A DNA stretch of 64,000 nucleotides from Orenia metallireducens (lineage in GTDB: Bacteria; Bacillota; Halanaerobiia; Halobacteroidales; Halobacteroidaceae), in the NCBI RefSeq assembly GCF_003001995.1, contig NZ_PVNB01000005.1, positions 62,001 to 126,000 of the forward strand, written 5' to 3'. Numbering within the stretch: the first letter of the stretch is position 1; the number at the start of each line of letters is the position of its first letter. Under the pieces are notes generated by a model that was not told the origin of the DNA, ran no database searches, and saw only the letters and a list, made by a program, of their open reading frames with translations. Position numbers and translations under genes: made by a program. Positions 25,848 through 35,150 of this stretch are shown one piece after another.

Positions 25848-27071
25848 TTATCTCATTTGCATAATTCCTTCTTGAATCATATCAACAGTCATTGGCAGTA
25901 TAGTTTCAGCTGGCATTTGACCATTTAAGATAAATGTCATAGCATTATTAGCTGGTGACCATACTTGCATAAACTCAGGTGCATTTGGCATTGGAATTCC
26001 ACGTCTAGCTTGAATGATAAATCCACGGATATCAGGATTATTCATTAGTTTATCACTACCAACAATCTCTTTATGTGGTACAAGAATACCATTAGTTTCA
26101 TAGTGATCCATTGACATTTCAGTATTAGTTACAAACTTAATAAAATCAGCTGCAAGCTTTTTATTTTTAGAAAACTTACTTAAGTAATATCCTTTTACAG
26201 TTAGGAAAGTCTCAGGATATTTTCCATTAGGTAATTTGGGCATTGGAGCAACAGCATAATTAACCCCAGATTCTTTAATATCCTTAAGTCTCCAGTCACC
26301 ATTGAACATAGCTCCAACTTTACCTTCACCAAATAATCCATTGATAGTGTCTCCAGTAGTACCTTTAGGAATTAACCCTTCATCTCTAAAGCTCTTGATT
26401 AGTTTAGCAGCTTTAATACCACCTGCATTAGCTAATGTCATATCAGTAAAGTTATAGCTTCCATCAGGATTTTTACCAAATGCATATGCACCATAAGCAT
26501 TGAAGATAGCTCCACTATAATAGAAGTTATTAGCTTCAAATAAGAAGCCATATTTATCTTGTCTAGCATTAGTTAACTTTTTAGCTTCTGTAATCAATTC
26601 ATCAAAAGTCTTTGGTGGTTCTGAATAGAAATCCTTATTATAAATCATCGCAATACTTTGGAATGCATATGGTAGTCCATAAAGTTTTCCATTGTAAGTT
26701 AACGCATCGATAGAATTTTCTAAGTAATTTTCTTTAGCATAACCTGCTGGTAAATACTTATCAATAGGTTCAACTAATCCTTGAACTACAGTTCTACCAA
26801 GTTTATCATGGAACCATCCTACAACATCTGCACCCTTTCCAGAAGGACCATCTAAAGCCAATCTTTGGGCTTGATCTATCTCTGGTACACTTTCAACTTT
26901 AACTTTAACTCCAGTCTTTTGTTGATAAAGTTTAGCAGCCTTGATCATCCAATTTGTCTCATCACCATTACTTACCCATACAGTTAACTCTTCTGCAGCA
27001 AATGCAAATGGAGAAACTACTCCAACACAAAGAGCAACTATAAGTGTTAATACTAATATCTTTTTCTTCAT
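25848..27071 (-). CDS. malE: Maltose/maltodextrin-binding periplasmic protein MalE
   Basis: A 407-residue family-1 solute-binding protein that delivers maltodextrins to MalFG. The signal peptide is KKKILVLTLIVALCVGVVSPFAFA|AEE, cleaved after AFA by signal peptidase I; the Cys at residue 15 is not in a lipobox. So the protein appears soluble, as in diderms, and not lipid-anchored as in monoderm Firmicutes. The mature start 'ELTVWVSNGDETNWM' and 'PYAFQSIAMIYNKDFY', 'MFNGDWRLKDI' are MalE-like. The start is ATG at 27071, 8 nt after SD AGGAGGG. Regulatory sites are likely in the 27.1-27.3 kb region. Confidence 0.93.
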   Translation of the reverse strand: MKKKILVLTLIVALCVGVVSPFAFAAEELTVWVSNGDETNWMIKAAKLYQQKTGVKVKVESVPEIDQAQRLALDGPSGKGADVVGWFHDKLGRTVVQGLVEPIDKYLPAGYAKENYLENSIDALTYNGKLYGLPYAFQSIAMIYNKDFYSEPPKTFDELITEAKKLTNARQDKYGFLFEANNFYYSGAIFNAYGAYAFGKNPDGSYNFTDMTLANAGGIKAAKLIKSFRDEGLIPKGTTGDTINGLFGEGKVGAMFNGDWRLKDIKESGVNYAVAPMPKLPNGKYPETFLTVKGYYLSKFSKNKKLAADFIKFVTNTEMSMDHYETNGILVPHKEIVGSDKLMNNPDIRGFIIQARRGIPMPNAPEFMQVWSPANNAMTFILNGQMPAETILPMTVDMIQEGIMQMR

Positions 27072-27375
27072 CAATAATTCCCTCCTAATTTTTATTTAAT
27101 TAAAAATATTAAAACCTACATTAATTCCTTTTTAGAATCAAAAAGGAACATTATATAAATACAATAAAACCCAATAAATTAAATAAATACCAATTGGTAA
27201 AGCGATTGCACAATAGAGTTTAAAAAAATATCACATTATGCAATATCTTGCCAAAGGTAAATAATTCTTTAACTTATTGGGATTATTATCTTATTTAGAA
27301 TTATCTAAAATACCTTATATTATTAAGTTGTAAAAAATCTTAATTATAAAATCAAATAAATTACTATAATTATAT
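27072..27375. promoter_or_regulatory. malE upstream region: weak promoter and cre-like site
   Basis: A -10 TATAAT (27155-27150, minus strand) has only a weak -35 (TTTATT) 17 bp away. About 45 bp upstream lies GTAAAGCGATTGCA (27197-27210), matching 10 of 14 positions of the CcpA cre word TGAAAGCGCTTTCA. Next to it is the palindrome ACCAATTGGT (27189-27198). This suggests control by a LacI/CcpA-type regulator. Confidence 0.45.
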
Positions 27376-27464
27376 AAAGAAAACCCACCAACAATTGTAT
27401 TCAACAATCATTGCCGGGGTGCTTGTAAACTTATACAATCTTGCCCTTAAATTTTAATAGTTTC
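27376..27464 (-). ncRNA. Candidate small RNA with own promoter and terminator
   Basis: Consensus promoter at 27471-27499 would start a transcript near 27464. A terminator-type hairpin closes it (CCCACCAACAATTGT with ACAATCATTGCCGGGG, 27384-27419), followed on the minus strand by TTTTCTTT. The roughly 89-nt RNA also has a small 5' hairpin (TTGTA/TACAA). A short ORF of 11 codons (MKLLKFKGKIV) lacks an SD. It matches no RNA family I recognise. It could instead be a leader attenuator of malE, 300 bp downstream. Confidence 0.55.
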
Positions 27465-27470
27465 ATTATA

Positions 27471-27499
27471 ATTATACCTATAACTATATATAGTGTCAA
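27471..27499 (-). promoter_or_regulatory. Consensus promoter without an attached gene
   Basis: On the minus strand TTGACA (27499-27494), a 17-bp spacer and TATAAT (27476-27471): both hexamers perfect. The spacer also contains the palindromic CTATATATAG. Confidence 0.8.
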
Positions 27500-27803
27500 G
27501 ACATATTATTCCAATTGCACTATCTATTTTAATAACTTATAATAATAATTTCAAAAACAATCTAAATATGTCTTTAATTATTAGTTCTATATTTATGATA
27601 ATATTCCTGCTTAACTTTCTTTTTTTTAATAATTTTTTGATATCAATTTATTAGCTAAGTTAATTAATATTATTTAAAACCAATATTACTATGATTAATT
27701 TAGCTTTCTATTAAATTCATACAAGTAATTAATTGTACTATAATTTGGGGTTATTAACAGAGTATAATTAGTAACTTTAAAATAAAACAGTTATCTGATT
27801 TCC
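27500..27803. other. AT-rich intergenic stretch
   Basis: About 300 bp with no ORF and no strong hairpin. It separates the rubrerythrin terminator from the candidate sRNA promoter. Nothing else is recognised. Confidence 0.3.
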
Positions 27804-27853
27804 ATAAAACATAAATAAAAGGAGGGATATCCCTCCTTTTATTTATGTTTTAT
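27804..27853 (-). terminator. Rubrerythrin gene terminator, 50-bp perfect inverted repeat
   Basis: 25-bp half sites centred on GGAGGGAT|ATCCCTCC with A/T flanks that give U-tracts in both directions. It lies 17 bp after the rubrerythrin-like stop. Confidence 0.88.
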
Positions 27854-27869
27854 TCAGTTTTAAAATTAA

Positions 27870-28292
27870 TTATTCAGCAAAGTATCTGTCTAACATCCCT
27901 TTTAACATAGCGGCATGTCTAGCCTCATCTTTTGCAGACTCATTGAAGACATCATTAGCTGCATCTAAATTTTCTTCTTTTGCAGTTACAGCTGCTTTAT
28001 TCTTCATTTTATTAGCCCCTTGCTCTCCTTGTAACATCTTCTCAATATTCTCTTTAGTAGAAGCAGAAATCTTACCATTTAATTCAGCAAATCTAGCTGC
28101 ATGCTCAGCCTCTTCTATAGCAATTCTTTTTAATACTTCTGCTACTTCAGGATAACCTTCTCTTTGTGCTTGACGAGCCATAGCTAAATATAATCCTGTC
28201 TCTTGTGTCTCTCCTTTAAATTGTCCATCTACAACCTTTTCTAACTCTGTTCCTTTAGTTACTCCCAACTTGTTTTCAACAACAAAATCCAT
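27870..28292 (-). CDS. Rubrerythrin-like ferritin-superfamily protein (no rubredoxin domain)
   Basis: A 140-residue four-helix di-iron protein. Helices carry [20 protein letters not shown] and [13 protein letters not shown] in the first half and '[20 protein letters not shown]' at the end, giving the paired E-x-x-H motifs of rubrerythrin. The C-terminal rubredoxin domain of classical rubrerythrin is missing. Such proteins reduce peroxide in anaerobes. I chose the ATG at 28292, 9 nt after SD AAGGGGG. Monocistronic. Confidence 0.92.
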   Translation of the reverse strand: MDFVVENKLGVTKGTELEKVVDGQFKGETQETGLYLAMARQAQREGYPEVAEVLKRIAIEEAEHAARFAELNGKISASTKENIEKMLQGEQGANKMKNKAAVTAKEENLDAANDVFNESAKDEARHAAMLKGMLDRYFAE

Positions 28293-28430
28293 AATCAAAT
28301 TCCCCCTTATATGTATTTAGCTTACTTAATTAGTATTAGTAATTGTTACTGATAATAGTATATTATCTCTGCATCTATTTGTCAAGGAATCACCTGAATT
28401 AACAATGATTATTATTATCAAGATAATTAT

Positions 28431-29705
28431 TTATAAACTATAACAAGAATCAGATAATAAATTACAGTCTAATAGCCTAACATTATCTTGTTGCTGCTTA
28501 ATAAAGGAGAAGATACCCTTTAGTTTGAGTGAGCTTATTTTATCATTATTTAGTATATCCAAAATGACTTTTGAGTTATCCTTAAAGTTGACTATAATTG
28601 CCTTATCATCGCTTTTAATTTGATTATAATGATACTCAATATTTCCTTTATTATTATAATTGATAATTGTAAATCTTTTATTCAACCTTTGAGCTACAAA
28701 ATAAGAGAATAGATAATCATCACTATCAAAAGAGAGTATAGTATCAAAGGACTTAATATCTATTCTCTCTTTTAGAAAATCTACCATTTCATCAGCAAAC
28801 TCCTCTAATTCTATGAGGCTTCCTTTTATCTTATCTATGTCTTTTACACCTTTAAAAGTAGCTATCCCCCTTTTTAAGCGTCTGTCTTTAAAATAATCTA
28901 ATTTATTCTTAGTATTAGTATAACCAGAATTATATAACCACTCTTTATCCTCTTTACTTATAGAAAAATCAATTGCTTTAATCTCTCCTGTAGGAATAGC
29001 TATCACATGTGATTTAGATAATTCAATCTGCCGTTGTTCATTAACTATAATAACCATCTCCATTATTGCAGATAGATAATCAATGAAACTGTTTATCTTT
29101 TCTGCTCTATTACCTACTTCTTCTACTAGCATAAAACCTAAAGAAGGCAACCGAGAGTGATTAAATATCCTTAAAGGTAGATTGTTCATAACTGCCCCAT
29201 CAACATAGAAATTAGATTTATAGCAATAAGGTACATATACAATGGGAATACTCATCGACATTCTGACCGCTTCTGCAACTGATACATTAGGAGTGTCCCT
29301 TGTAGAAAAAACTTCGGATCTCTTATAATTAACATTTGAAGCTATAATATAGACATCTTTATTAAGATCCTTAAAGCTTCTAATTCCTCTAGAAGCTAAC
29401 TTAGACCTAATCCATTTCAGAACATTATTACCCTGATATAAACCATAGCTTCTAGCCAGCCTGATTAGTGAGAAGCTATCTTTAAATTGATCGAAGTTAT
29501 GCTCATACATAATCTCCTTTAACTCTTCACAGCTATAACCTGCACCATAAAGAGCTGCTATAATAGCCCCTGCTGAACTTCCCGCAATCCCCACAATCTC
29601 AATACCATCATCCTCCAAAGCCTTAATTCCACCTAAATGGGCTATCCCTTTAATCCCTCCTCCACTCAATGAGAGATTAATCTTTAATTTATTTATCTTT
29701 ACCAC
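28431..29705 (-). CDS. Patatin-like phospholipase with C-terminal extension
   Basis: A 424-residue protein (start uncertain). The patatin domain occupies about 1-200: oxyanion loop SGGGIKGIAHLGG, nucleophile elbow GIAGSSAGA, and catalytic Asp in VDGAVMNNLP. It hydrolyses acyl esters of lipids. The C-terminal 130 residues (KSFDTILSFDSDDYLFSYFV and following) are not recognised. The GTG at 29705 overlaps the SD AGGAGG and cannot be served by it; the in-frame ATA at 29696 lies 8 nt after the SD. A non-canonical start (MNKLKINLSLSGGG) is therefore possible. A second, unrelated-length patatin lies on the other side of purL. Confidence 0.88.
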   Translation of the reverse strand: MVKINKLKINLSLSGGGIKGIAHLGGIKALEDDGIEIVGIAGSSAGAIIAALYGAGYSCEELKEIMYEHNFDQFKDSFSLIRLARSYGLYQGNNVLKWIRSKLASRGIRSFKDLNKDVYIIASNVNYKRSEVFSTRDTPNVSVAEAVRMSMSIPIVYVPYCYKSNFYVDGAVMNNLPLRIFNHSRLPSLGFMLVEEVGNRAEKINSFIDYLSAIMEMVIIVNEQRQIELSKSHVIAIPTGEIKAIDFSISKEDKEWLYNSGYTNTKNKLDYFKDRRLKRGIATFKGVKDIDKIKGSLIELEEFADEMVDFLKERIDIKSFDTILSFDSDDYLFSYFVAQRLNKRFTIINYNNKGNIEYHYNQIKSDDKAIIVNFKDNSKVILDILNNDKISSLKLKGIFSFIKQQQDNVRLLDCNLLSDSCYSL

Positions 29706-29819
29706 CTCCTAGATAAACCGACTACCCTATAATCAATATATAACTAGAAATTATTTTTCGTTATATGTATTTTTTGGAAACAATTTATTTGTTACAATGA
29801 TTAATATTATCAATAAAAA

Positions 29820-29852
29820 AAGAGGCTACAGATTATTAATCTGTAGCCTCTT
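29820..29852 (-). terminator. purL terminator
   Basis: AAGAGGCTACAGATTA-T-TAATCTGTAGCCTCTT, a perfect 16-bp stem, followed on the minus strand by TTTTTTATTG. It lies 14 bp after the purL stop. Confidence 0.9.
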
Positions 29853-29865
29853 GTAACTCCACTAT

Positions 29866-32800
29866 TTATTTTGTAAAATACTCTACTCCTGCTTTAAATA
29901 ACATCTGATCTTTCTTACCAATTATATTCTTAGCCACATTGCTTCCAATCCGTTCTGAATGCCCCATCTTACCTAAGACACGACCATCAGGGCTTGTAAT
30001 TCCTTCAATAGCATAGACTGAACCGTTAGGGTTAAAGGCTATATTTGAGCTTGGAGTTCCGGCTAAATCTACATATTGGGTAGCCACCTGTCCATTGGCA
30101 AATAACTCTTTTGCCATCTCTTCACTAGCTACAAAACGACCTTCTCCATGGGAGACAGGAATTGCATGAACATCGCCTACCTCTACATTAGCTAGCCATG
30201 GTGATTTATTTGAGACTATTTTGGTATTAGCAATGCAAGACACATGGCGTCCGATTGTATTATAAGTTAAAGTTGGTGCCTCTTTGGTCAACTCTCTAAT
30301 CTCTCCATAAGGTACTAAACCTAGCTTGATTAGAGCTTGGAAACCGTTACAGATACCTAGCATTAATCCATCTCGCTTATTTAATAGGTTCATTACCGCT
30401 TCCTTAATCTGAGGATTTCTAAAGACAGTTGCTATAAATTTACCTGAACCTTCTGGCTCATCTCCTGCACTAAACCCTCCTGCTAACATTACAATTTGAG
30501 AGCTATTAATTGACTCTGCCATAGCCTCAATTGACTCTTCTATCTGCTGAGGCTTTAAGTTTTTAAATACTAGAGTCTCTACCTCTGCTCCTGCTTGCTC
30601 AAACTGTTTTGCTGTATCATATTCGCAGTTTGTTCCAGGGAAGACTGGAATCAAGACTTTAGGCTTAGCTACCTTAATCTTTGGTGTATAAATCTCTTTC
30701 ACATTGTATGGTTTGAACTTATACTCTTTAGGTGCTTCCTCTGTCTTAGTTCGATATACCTTCTCTAAAGGCTCTTCCCAAGCAATTATTGCTTCATCAA
30801 TAGCTAGTTCAGTATTATTTACTTTGATAGTCTCTTCAGCGCTTGTTCTTCCTAATAACTCATACTCTACTTCTCCAAATAAATCTGCTAACTCTGCTCC
30901 TGCTTTCACCTCTAACACAAGTGCTCCATATTCTGGAGTAAATAATTTGTCTTCTACTATCTCTTCTTGGAAGCTAAATCCTATCTTATTACCAAAGCTC
31001 ATCTTAGTTACTGCTTCTGCAATACCACCTAAGGTGATTGCTTGAGCTGCTAAGACTTCACCTACTTTAATTAATTCAGTTACTTTACTATATGCAGCTG
31101 TTAATTTATCGAAGTTAGGCATATCAGCTTCATCTTTCTCTACAGGGATATAAACTACCTGACTACCAGCCTCTTTAAATTCTGGTGAAATAACATCATT
31201 TACATCTACTGTATCTACTGCAAAGGATACTAAGGTAGGTGGTACATCAATCTCATTAAAGGTTCCTGACATACTATCCTTACCACCGATTGCAGGTAAA
31301 CCAAATCTCTTCTGTGCATAATAAGCACCTAATAAAGCACTAAAAGGTTTACCCCATTTAGAATAGTCATTATTCAATCTTTCAAAGTACTCTTGGAAGG
31401 TAAATCTAATCTTCTCATAGCTTCCACCAGTTGCTACTACCTTAGCCACCGATTCGATTACTGCATACAAGGCTCCATGGAAAGGACTCCAAGCTGATAG
31501 CTTTGAATTATAACCATGGCTCATAATAGTACCTGTACTTGTATCTCCTTTTAGCATAGGAATCTTAGCCACCATACTTTGAGTAGGTGTTAATTGATAC
31601 TTTCCTCCAAAGGGCATTAAGACAGTTCCTGCTCCAATTGAGCTATCAAATTTCTCTATTAATCCCTTTTGGCTACAGACATTAATATCTGAGATATTCT
31701 CTAGCCATTTTGCTTTTAAATCACTATCTGTTGCTAATCTAGTTTTTGTTGCTGTTTCGAAGTAGCTCTCTTCTTGAGGTTGCTTAACTATTACCTTAGT
31801 TTGCTGAGTTGCACCATTAGTATCTAAAAAGTCTCTGCTGATATTGACTATATCCTTACCTTGCCAGTTCATGATTAATCTTCTATGACCTTTGACCTCT
31901 GCTACAACTGTTGCTTCTAAGTTCTCTGTCTCTGATAACTCTATAAATTCCTCTACATTCTCTTGATCTACTACTACAGCCATCCGTTCTTGGGATTCAG
32001 AGATAGCCAATTCCGTTCCATCTAATCCTGCATATTTTTTCGGTACAGCATCTAAATCAATCTCTAAAGCATCTGCTAACTCACCAATGGCTACTGATAC
32101 CCCACCAGCTCCAAAATCATTACAGACCTTGATCATCTTGCTTACCTTAGGATTTCTAAATAATCTCTGAATCTTTCTCTCTGTAGGAGGATTACCTTTC
32201 TGTACTTCTGCTCCACACTCTTCGATAGACTCTTCTGTATGTGCCTTTGATGAACCAGTAGCACCACCACATCCATCACGACCAGTCTGTCCACCTAAAA
32301 GAATGATAATATCTCCTGGCTCAGCACTTCCTCTAACAACATTCTCCTTAGGAGCTGCTGCAACTACTGCTCCTATCTCCATATGCTTAGCTAGATATCT
32401 TTCATCATAAATCTCCTGTACCATTCCTGTCGCTAGTCCGATCTGGTTTCCATAAGAACTATAGCCATGAGAAGCTTCTTGTGCTATCTTCTTTTGGGGT
32501 AACTTCCCTGGGATTGTATCTTCTATTGAGGTTCTTGGATCTCCACTTCCTGTAATACGCATCGCTTGATAGACATAAGAACGACCTGATAATGGGTCAC
32601 GGATTGCTCCACCTAAACAGGTTGCTGCTCCACCAAAAGGCTCAATCTCTGTAGGATGGTTATGGGTTTCATTCTTAAACATTACTAACCATTCCTCTTC
32701 TTCTCCATCTACATCTACTGGTACAACTATACTAGCAGCATTGACTTCATCAGAAATCTCTAAGTCTTCTAATTTACCGTCTTTTCTTAACTCTTTCATC

Positions 32801-33642
32801 CCCAGCAAAGCTATATCCATTAAACAGATATCCTTCTCTTTGCCCTCATAGACTACTTCTCTTCCTGCTAAATACTCTGCATAAGCTTCAGCAATTGGTT
32901 TAGTATATTTACCCTCTTCTATCTCTACATCCTCTATCTTGGTTAAGAAGGTTGTATGGCGACAATGATCTGACCAGTAGGTATCTAATAATCTGATCTC
33001 TGTAATTGTAGGGTTTCTCTTCTCTGTATCTCTAAAGTATTTTTGAGTATGGAGTAAATCCTCTTTACTCATTGCTAGTCCTAATTCTACTAATAAGTTC
33101 TCTATACCTGCTTCTTCAGCTTCAATAAATCCATCAATTGTTTCTACCTCTGTTGGTACTTCATACTTCATCTCCAAAGTCTCTGGCTTTGCCAAATCTG
33201 CTTCTCTAGAATCTACAGGGTTGATATAATACTCTTTAATCTTCTCTACCTCTTCTGCTGTTAAATCTCCTTTTAATACAATCACTCTAGCAGCTCTTAC
33301 TATTGGTTTTTCATCATTATTTAAGATCTGTATACACTGCTCTGCTGAATCTGCTCGCTGGTCATATTGTCCTGGTAAATACTCTACTCCAAAAGCAGTT
33401 TCTGATTCAGCTAACTCTAATTCTTCTTCAACCAACTTATCCACTGTTGGCTCTGATAAGATTGTAGTACAAGCCTGCTGATAGGCTTCTTCAGATATCT
33501 TAGCAATATCATACCTATTAATAACTCTGACATCCTCTAAATTGTCTAACTGTAAACTCTCCTTAAAGTCAGCTAATAATTGCTTAGCCTCTACATTATA
33601 ACCTTCTTTCTTCTCTACATAGACTCTTCTGATTTGCGACAT
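29866..33642 (-). CDS. purL: Phosphoribosylformylglycinamidine synthase, fused PurL-PurQ form
   Basis: A 1258-residue single-chain FGAM synthase that converts FGAR, glutamine and ATP to FGAM, step 4 of purine synthesis. Order: N-terminal PurS-like region (about 1-130), linker, two AIR-synthase-like ATPase halves (FKNETHNHPTEIEPFGGAAT; GGKDSMSGTF), and a C-terminal class I glutamine amidotransferase from about 1000 (VLIPVFPGTNCEYD; nucleophile Cys in GICNGFQALI; 'PVSHGEGRF'). Many Firmicutes encode PurS, PurQ and PurL separately; the fused form is found in proteobacteria and some clostridia. No other pur gene is adjacent. ATG start, SD GGGAGG. Confidence 0.96.
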   Translation of the reverse strand: MSQIRRVYVEKKEGYNVEAKQLLADFKESLQLDNLEDVRVINRYDIAKISEEAYQQACTTILSEPTVDKLVEEELELAESETAFGVEYLPGQYDQRADSAEQCIQILNNDEKPIVRAARVIVLKGDLTAEEVEKIKEYYINPVDSREADLAKPETLEMKYEVPTEVETIDGFIEAEEAGIENLLVELGLAMSKEDLLHTQKYFRDTEKRNPTITEIRLLDTYWSDHCRHTTFLTKIEDVEIEEGKYTKPIAEAYAEYLAGREVVYEGKEKDICLMDIALLGMKELRKDGKLEDLEISDEVNAASIVVPVDVDGEEEEWLVMFKNETHNHPTEIEPFGGAATCLGGAIRDPLSGRSYVYQAMRITGSGDPRTSIEDTIPGKLPQKKIAQEASHGYSSYGNQIGLATGMVQEIYDERYLAKHMEIGAVVAAAPKENVVRGSAEPGDIIILLGGQTGRDGCGGATGSSKAHTEESIEECGAEVQKGNPPTERKIQRLFRNPKVSKMIKVCNDFGAGGVSVAIGELADALEIDLDAVPKKYAGLDGTELAISESQERMAVVVDQENVEEFIELSETENLEATVVAEVKGHRRLIMNWQGKDIVNISRDFLDTNGATQQTKVIVKQPQEESYFETATKTRLATDSDLKAKWLENISDINVCSQKGLIEKFDSSIGAGTVLMPFGGKYQLTPTQSMVAKIPMLKGDTSTGTIMSHGYNSKLSAWSPFHGALYAVIESVAKVVATGGSYEKIRFTFQEYFERLNNDYSKWGKPFSALLGAYYAQKRFGLPAIGGKDSMSGTFNEIDVPPTLVSFAVDTVDVNDVISPEFKEAGSQVVYIPVEKDEADMPNFDKLTAAYSKVTELIKVGEVLAAQAITLGGIAEAVTKMSFGNKIGFSFQEEIVEDKLFTPEYGALVLEVKAGAELADLFGEVEYELLGRTSAEETIKVNNTELAIDEAIIAWEEPLEKVYRTKTEEAPKEYKFKPYNVKEIYTPKIKVAKPKVLIPVFPGTNCEYDTAKQFEQAGAEVETLVFKNLKPQQIEESIEAMAESINSSQIVMLAGGFSAGDEPEGSGKFIATVFRNPQIKEAVMNLLNKRDGLMLGICNGFQALIKLGLVPYGEIRELTKEAPTLTYNTIGRHVSCIANTKIVSNKSPWLANVEVGDVHAIPVSHGEGRFVASEEMAKELFANGQVATQYVDLAGTPSSNIAFNPNGSVYAIEGITSPDGRVLGKMGHSERIGSNVAKNIIGKKDQMLFKAGVEYFTK

Positions 33643-33743
33643 GATGGAGCCTCCCTTTTATATTTTAAGTTCAAAAGATTTCATTTTTTAACTCATTTAT
33701 ATTAACTCAAATGCTTGATTTAATCTATTAACTGTACACTTAC

Positions 33744-33772
33744 ATTATAGTATGATATCATTAAGTAGTAAA
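33744..33772 (-). promoter_or_regulatory. Likely purL promoter
   Basis: On the minus strand TTTACT (33772-33767), 17 bp, TATAAT (33749-33744). The 100-nt leader shows no purine riboswitch core that I can recognise. Confidence 0.5.
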
Positions 33773-33882
33773 ATTAATAATTCTAATATTATTAATTAGT
33801 ATTGGTTATATATAAATATTAATTATGAATTTTATTTTTGAAAAATCAAAGGTCAAAATAAGAATAATAGGAGGTAGCATTG

Positions 33883-35079
33883 ATGTATGGTCTTGTTTTA
33901 GAAGGTGGCGGTGCTAAAGGCGCTTATCATATTGGAGCATATAAAGCGATCAATGAATTAAATCTAGATATATCTGGAATTACTGGAACTTCAATTGGAG
34001 CTATTAATGGTGCTTTAATCGCAGGTGAAGATTTAGAATATGTCTATGATCTATGGTATAATTTAAAGCCTTCTCAACTATTTGATGTTAATGAAAAAGT
34101 ACTCAAAGACTTAAGAGAATTCAACTTCAATCAAAAAAATGTAAATTATATCATCAACAAAATAAAAGAGATTTTTAATAATGGGGGGATAGAATTAAAT
34201 AAAATCAAATCTTTTCTTTCAGAAAATATCGATGAAAAGAAAGTTAGAAATACTAATATAGATTTTGGAATAGTTACCGTTAACATCTCTCAAAAAAAAG
34301 CAATGGAACTCTTTATTGAAGATATACCCCGAGGAAAATTATTAGATTATTTAATGGCTAGTGCCTATCTGCCTACTTTTAAAATGGAAAAGATAGATGG
34401 TGAATTATTTCTAGATGGTGGTTTCTATGATAATCTACCTATAAATTTACTAGCCCAAAAAGGCTATAAAGAAATTATTGCAATTAGAACCTTTGGAATG
34501 GGACGAGTTCGTGAAGTAGAAAACAAAGATCTAAACATCACTTATATCTCACCTAATGAAGATTTAGGAAGAACCCTTGATTTTGATCAAGAACAAATAA
34601 GATATAATCTGAAATTAGGTTATTTTGATGCCCTTAAAGTTTTTAATAACTTAAAAGGAAAAAAATATTATCTTAATGTTAATAAAAAAGAAAAAGACTA
34701 TATAGAACTTTTACTAAAACTTAATCAAGAGCAGCTTGCCAAAATAAGTGAAATATTAAATATAAAAGAATTAACTGGCTATAGAATGTTATTTGAAGAA
34801 GCTATTGCTAAACTAAGTGTCTTATTAGACCTTGATAAGCAGAGCACTTATGAAGATATCCTTTTATCTTTATTAGAATTCATAGCTGAAAAAATTGATA
34901 TAGAGAGATTTAAAGTTTATGACCTTGATGATTTTATAAAACAGATTAAAAAAGCTTTTCCTGAAAATAAAACACTAGAAAGTAATAACATTCCTAGCTT
35001 TATTAAAGATAATAAGTTACTATCACGAACTGTAAAAGATGCATTACTAGAAGATATAATTACTATAATTCTTGATTAA
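33883..35079 (+). CDS. Patatin-like phospholipase family protein
   Basis: A 398-residue patatin. The oxyanion loop is EGGGAKGAYHIGAY, the Ser is in GTSIGAING, and the Asp is in LDGGFYDNLPI. The C-terminal 200 residues are helical, without a recognised domain. It differs from the patatin at 28431 in both length and C-terminal half. I chose ATG 33883, 8 nt after SD AGGAGG; a TTG one codon earlier is less likely. It diverges from purL. Confidence 0.92.
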   Translation: MYGLVLEGGGAKGAYHIGAYKAINELNLDISGITGTSIGAINGALIAGEDLEYVYDLWYNLKPSQLFDVNEKVLKDLREFNFNQKNVNYIINKIKEIFNNGGIELNKIKSFLSENIDEKKVRNTNIDFGIVTVNISQKKAMELFIEDIPRGKLLDYLMASAYLPTFKMEKIDGELFLDGGFYDNLPINLLAQKGYKEIIAIRTFGMGRVREVENKDLNITYISPNEDLGRTLDFDQEQIRYNLKLGYFDALKVFNNLKGKKYYLNVNKKEKDYIELLLKLNQEQLAKISEILNIKELTGYRMLFEEAIAKLSVLLDLDKQSTYEDILLSLLEFIAEKIDIERFKVYDLDDFIKQIKKAFPENKTLESNNIPSFIKDNKLLSRTVKDALLEDIITIILD

Positions 35080-35150
35080 ACAATCCCACTCTCCTTATAT
35101 ATTATCTTTAATTTTTAATTCTAATATTATTTAATCAGAGGTGTTTATCA

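Noticed and set aside
27384-27440. GGGGTGCTTG suggested a TPP riboswitch on the plus strand.
   Set aside because: The CTGAGA and the ACC-CTGAT parts are missing and no thiamine gene follows; the minus-strand promoter plus terminator explains the sequence better.
30704-31045. Antisense open frame of 113 codons within purL.
   Set aside because: It is an antisense shadow of a long conserved gene with no SD and a low-complexity product.
33643-33760. Purine riboswitch before purL.
   Set aside because: No conserved core with paired loop motifs could be found in the leader.
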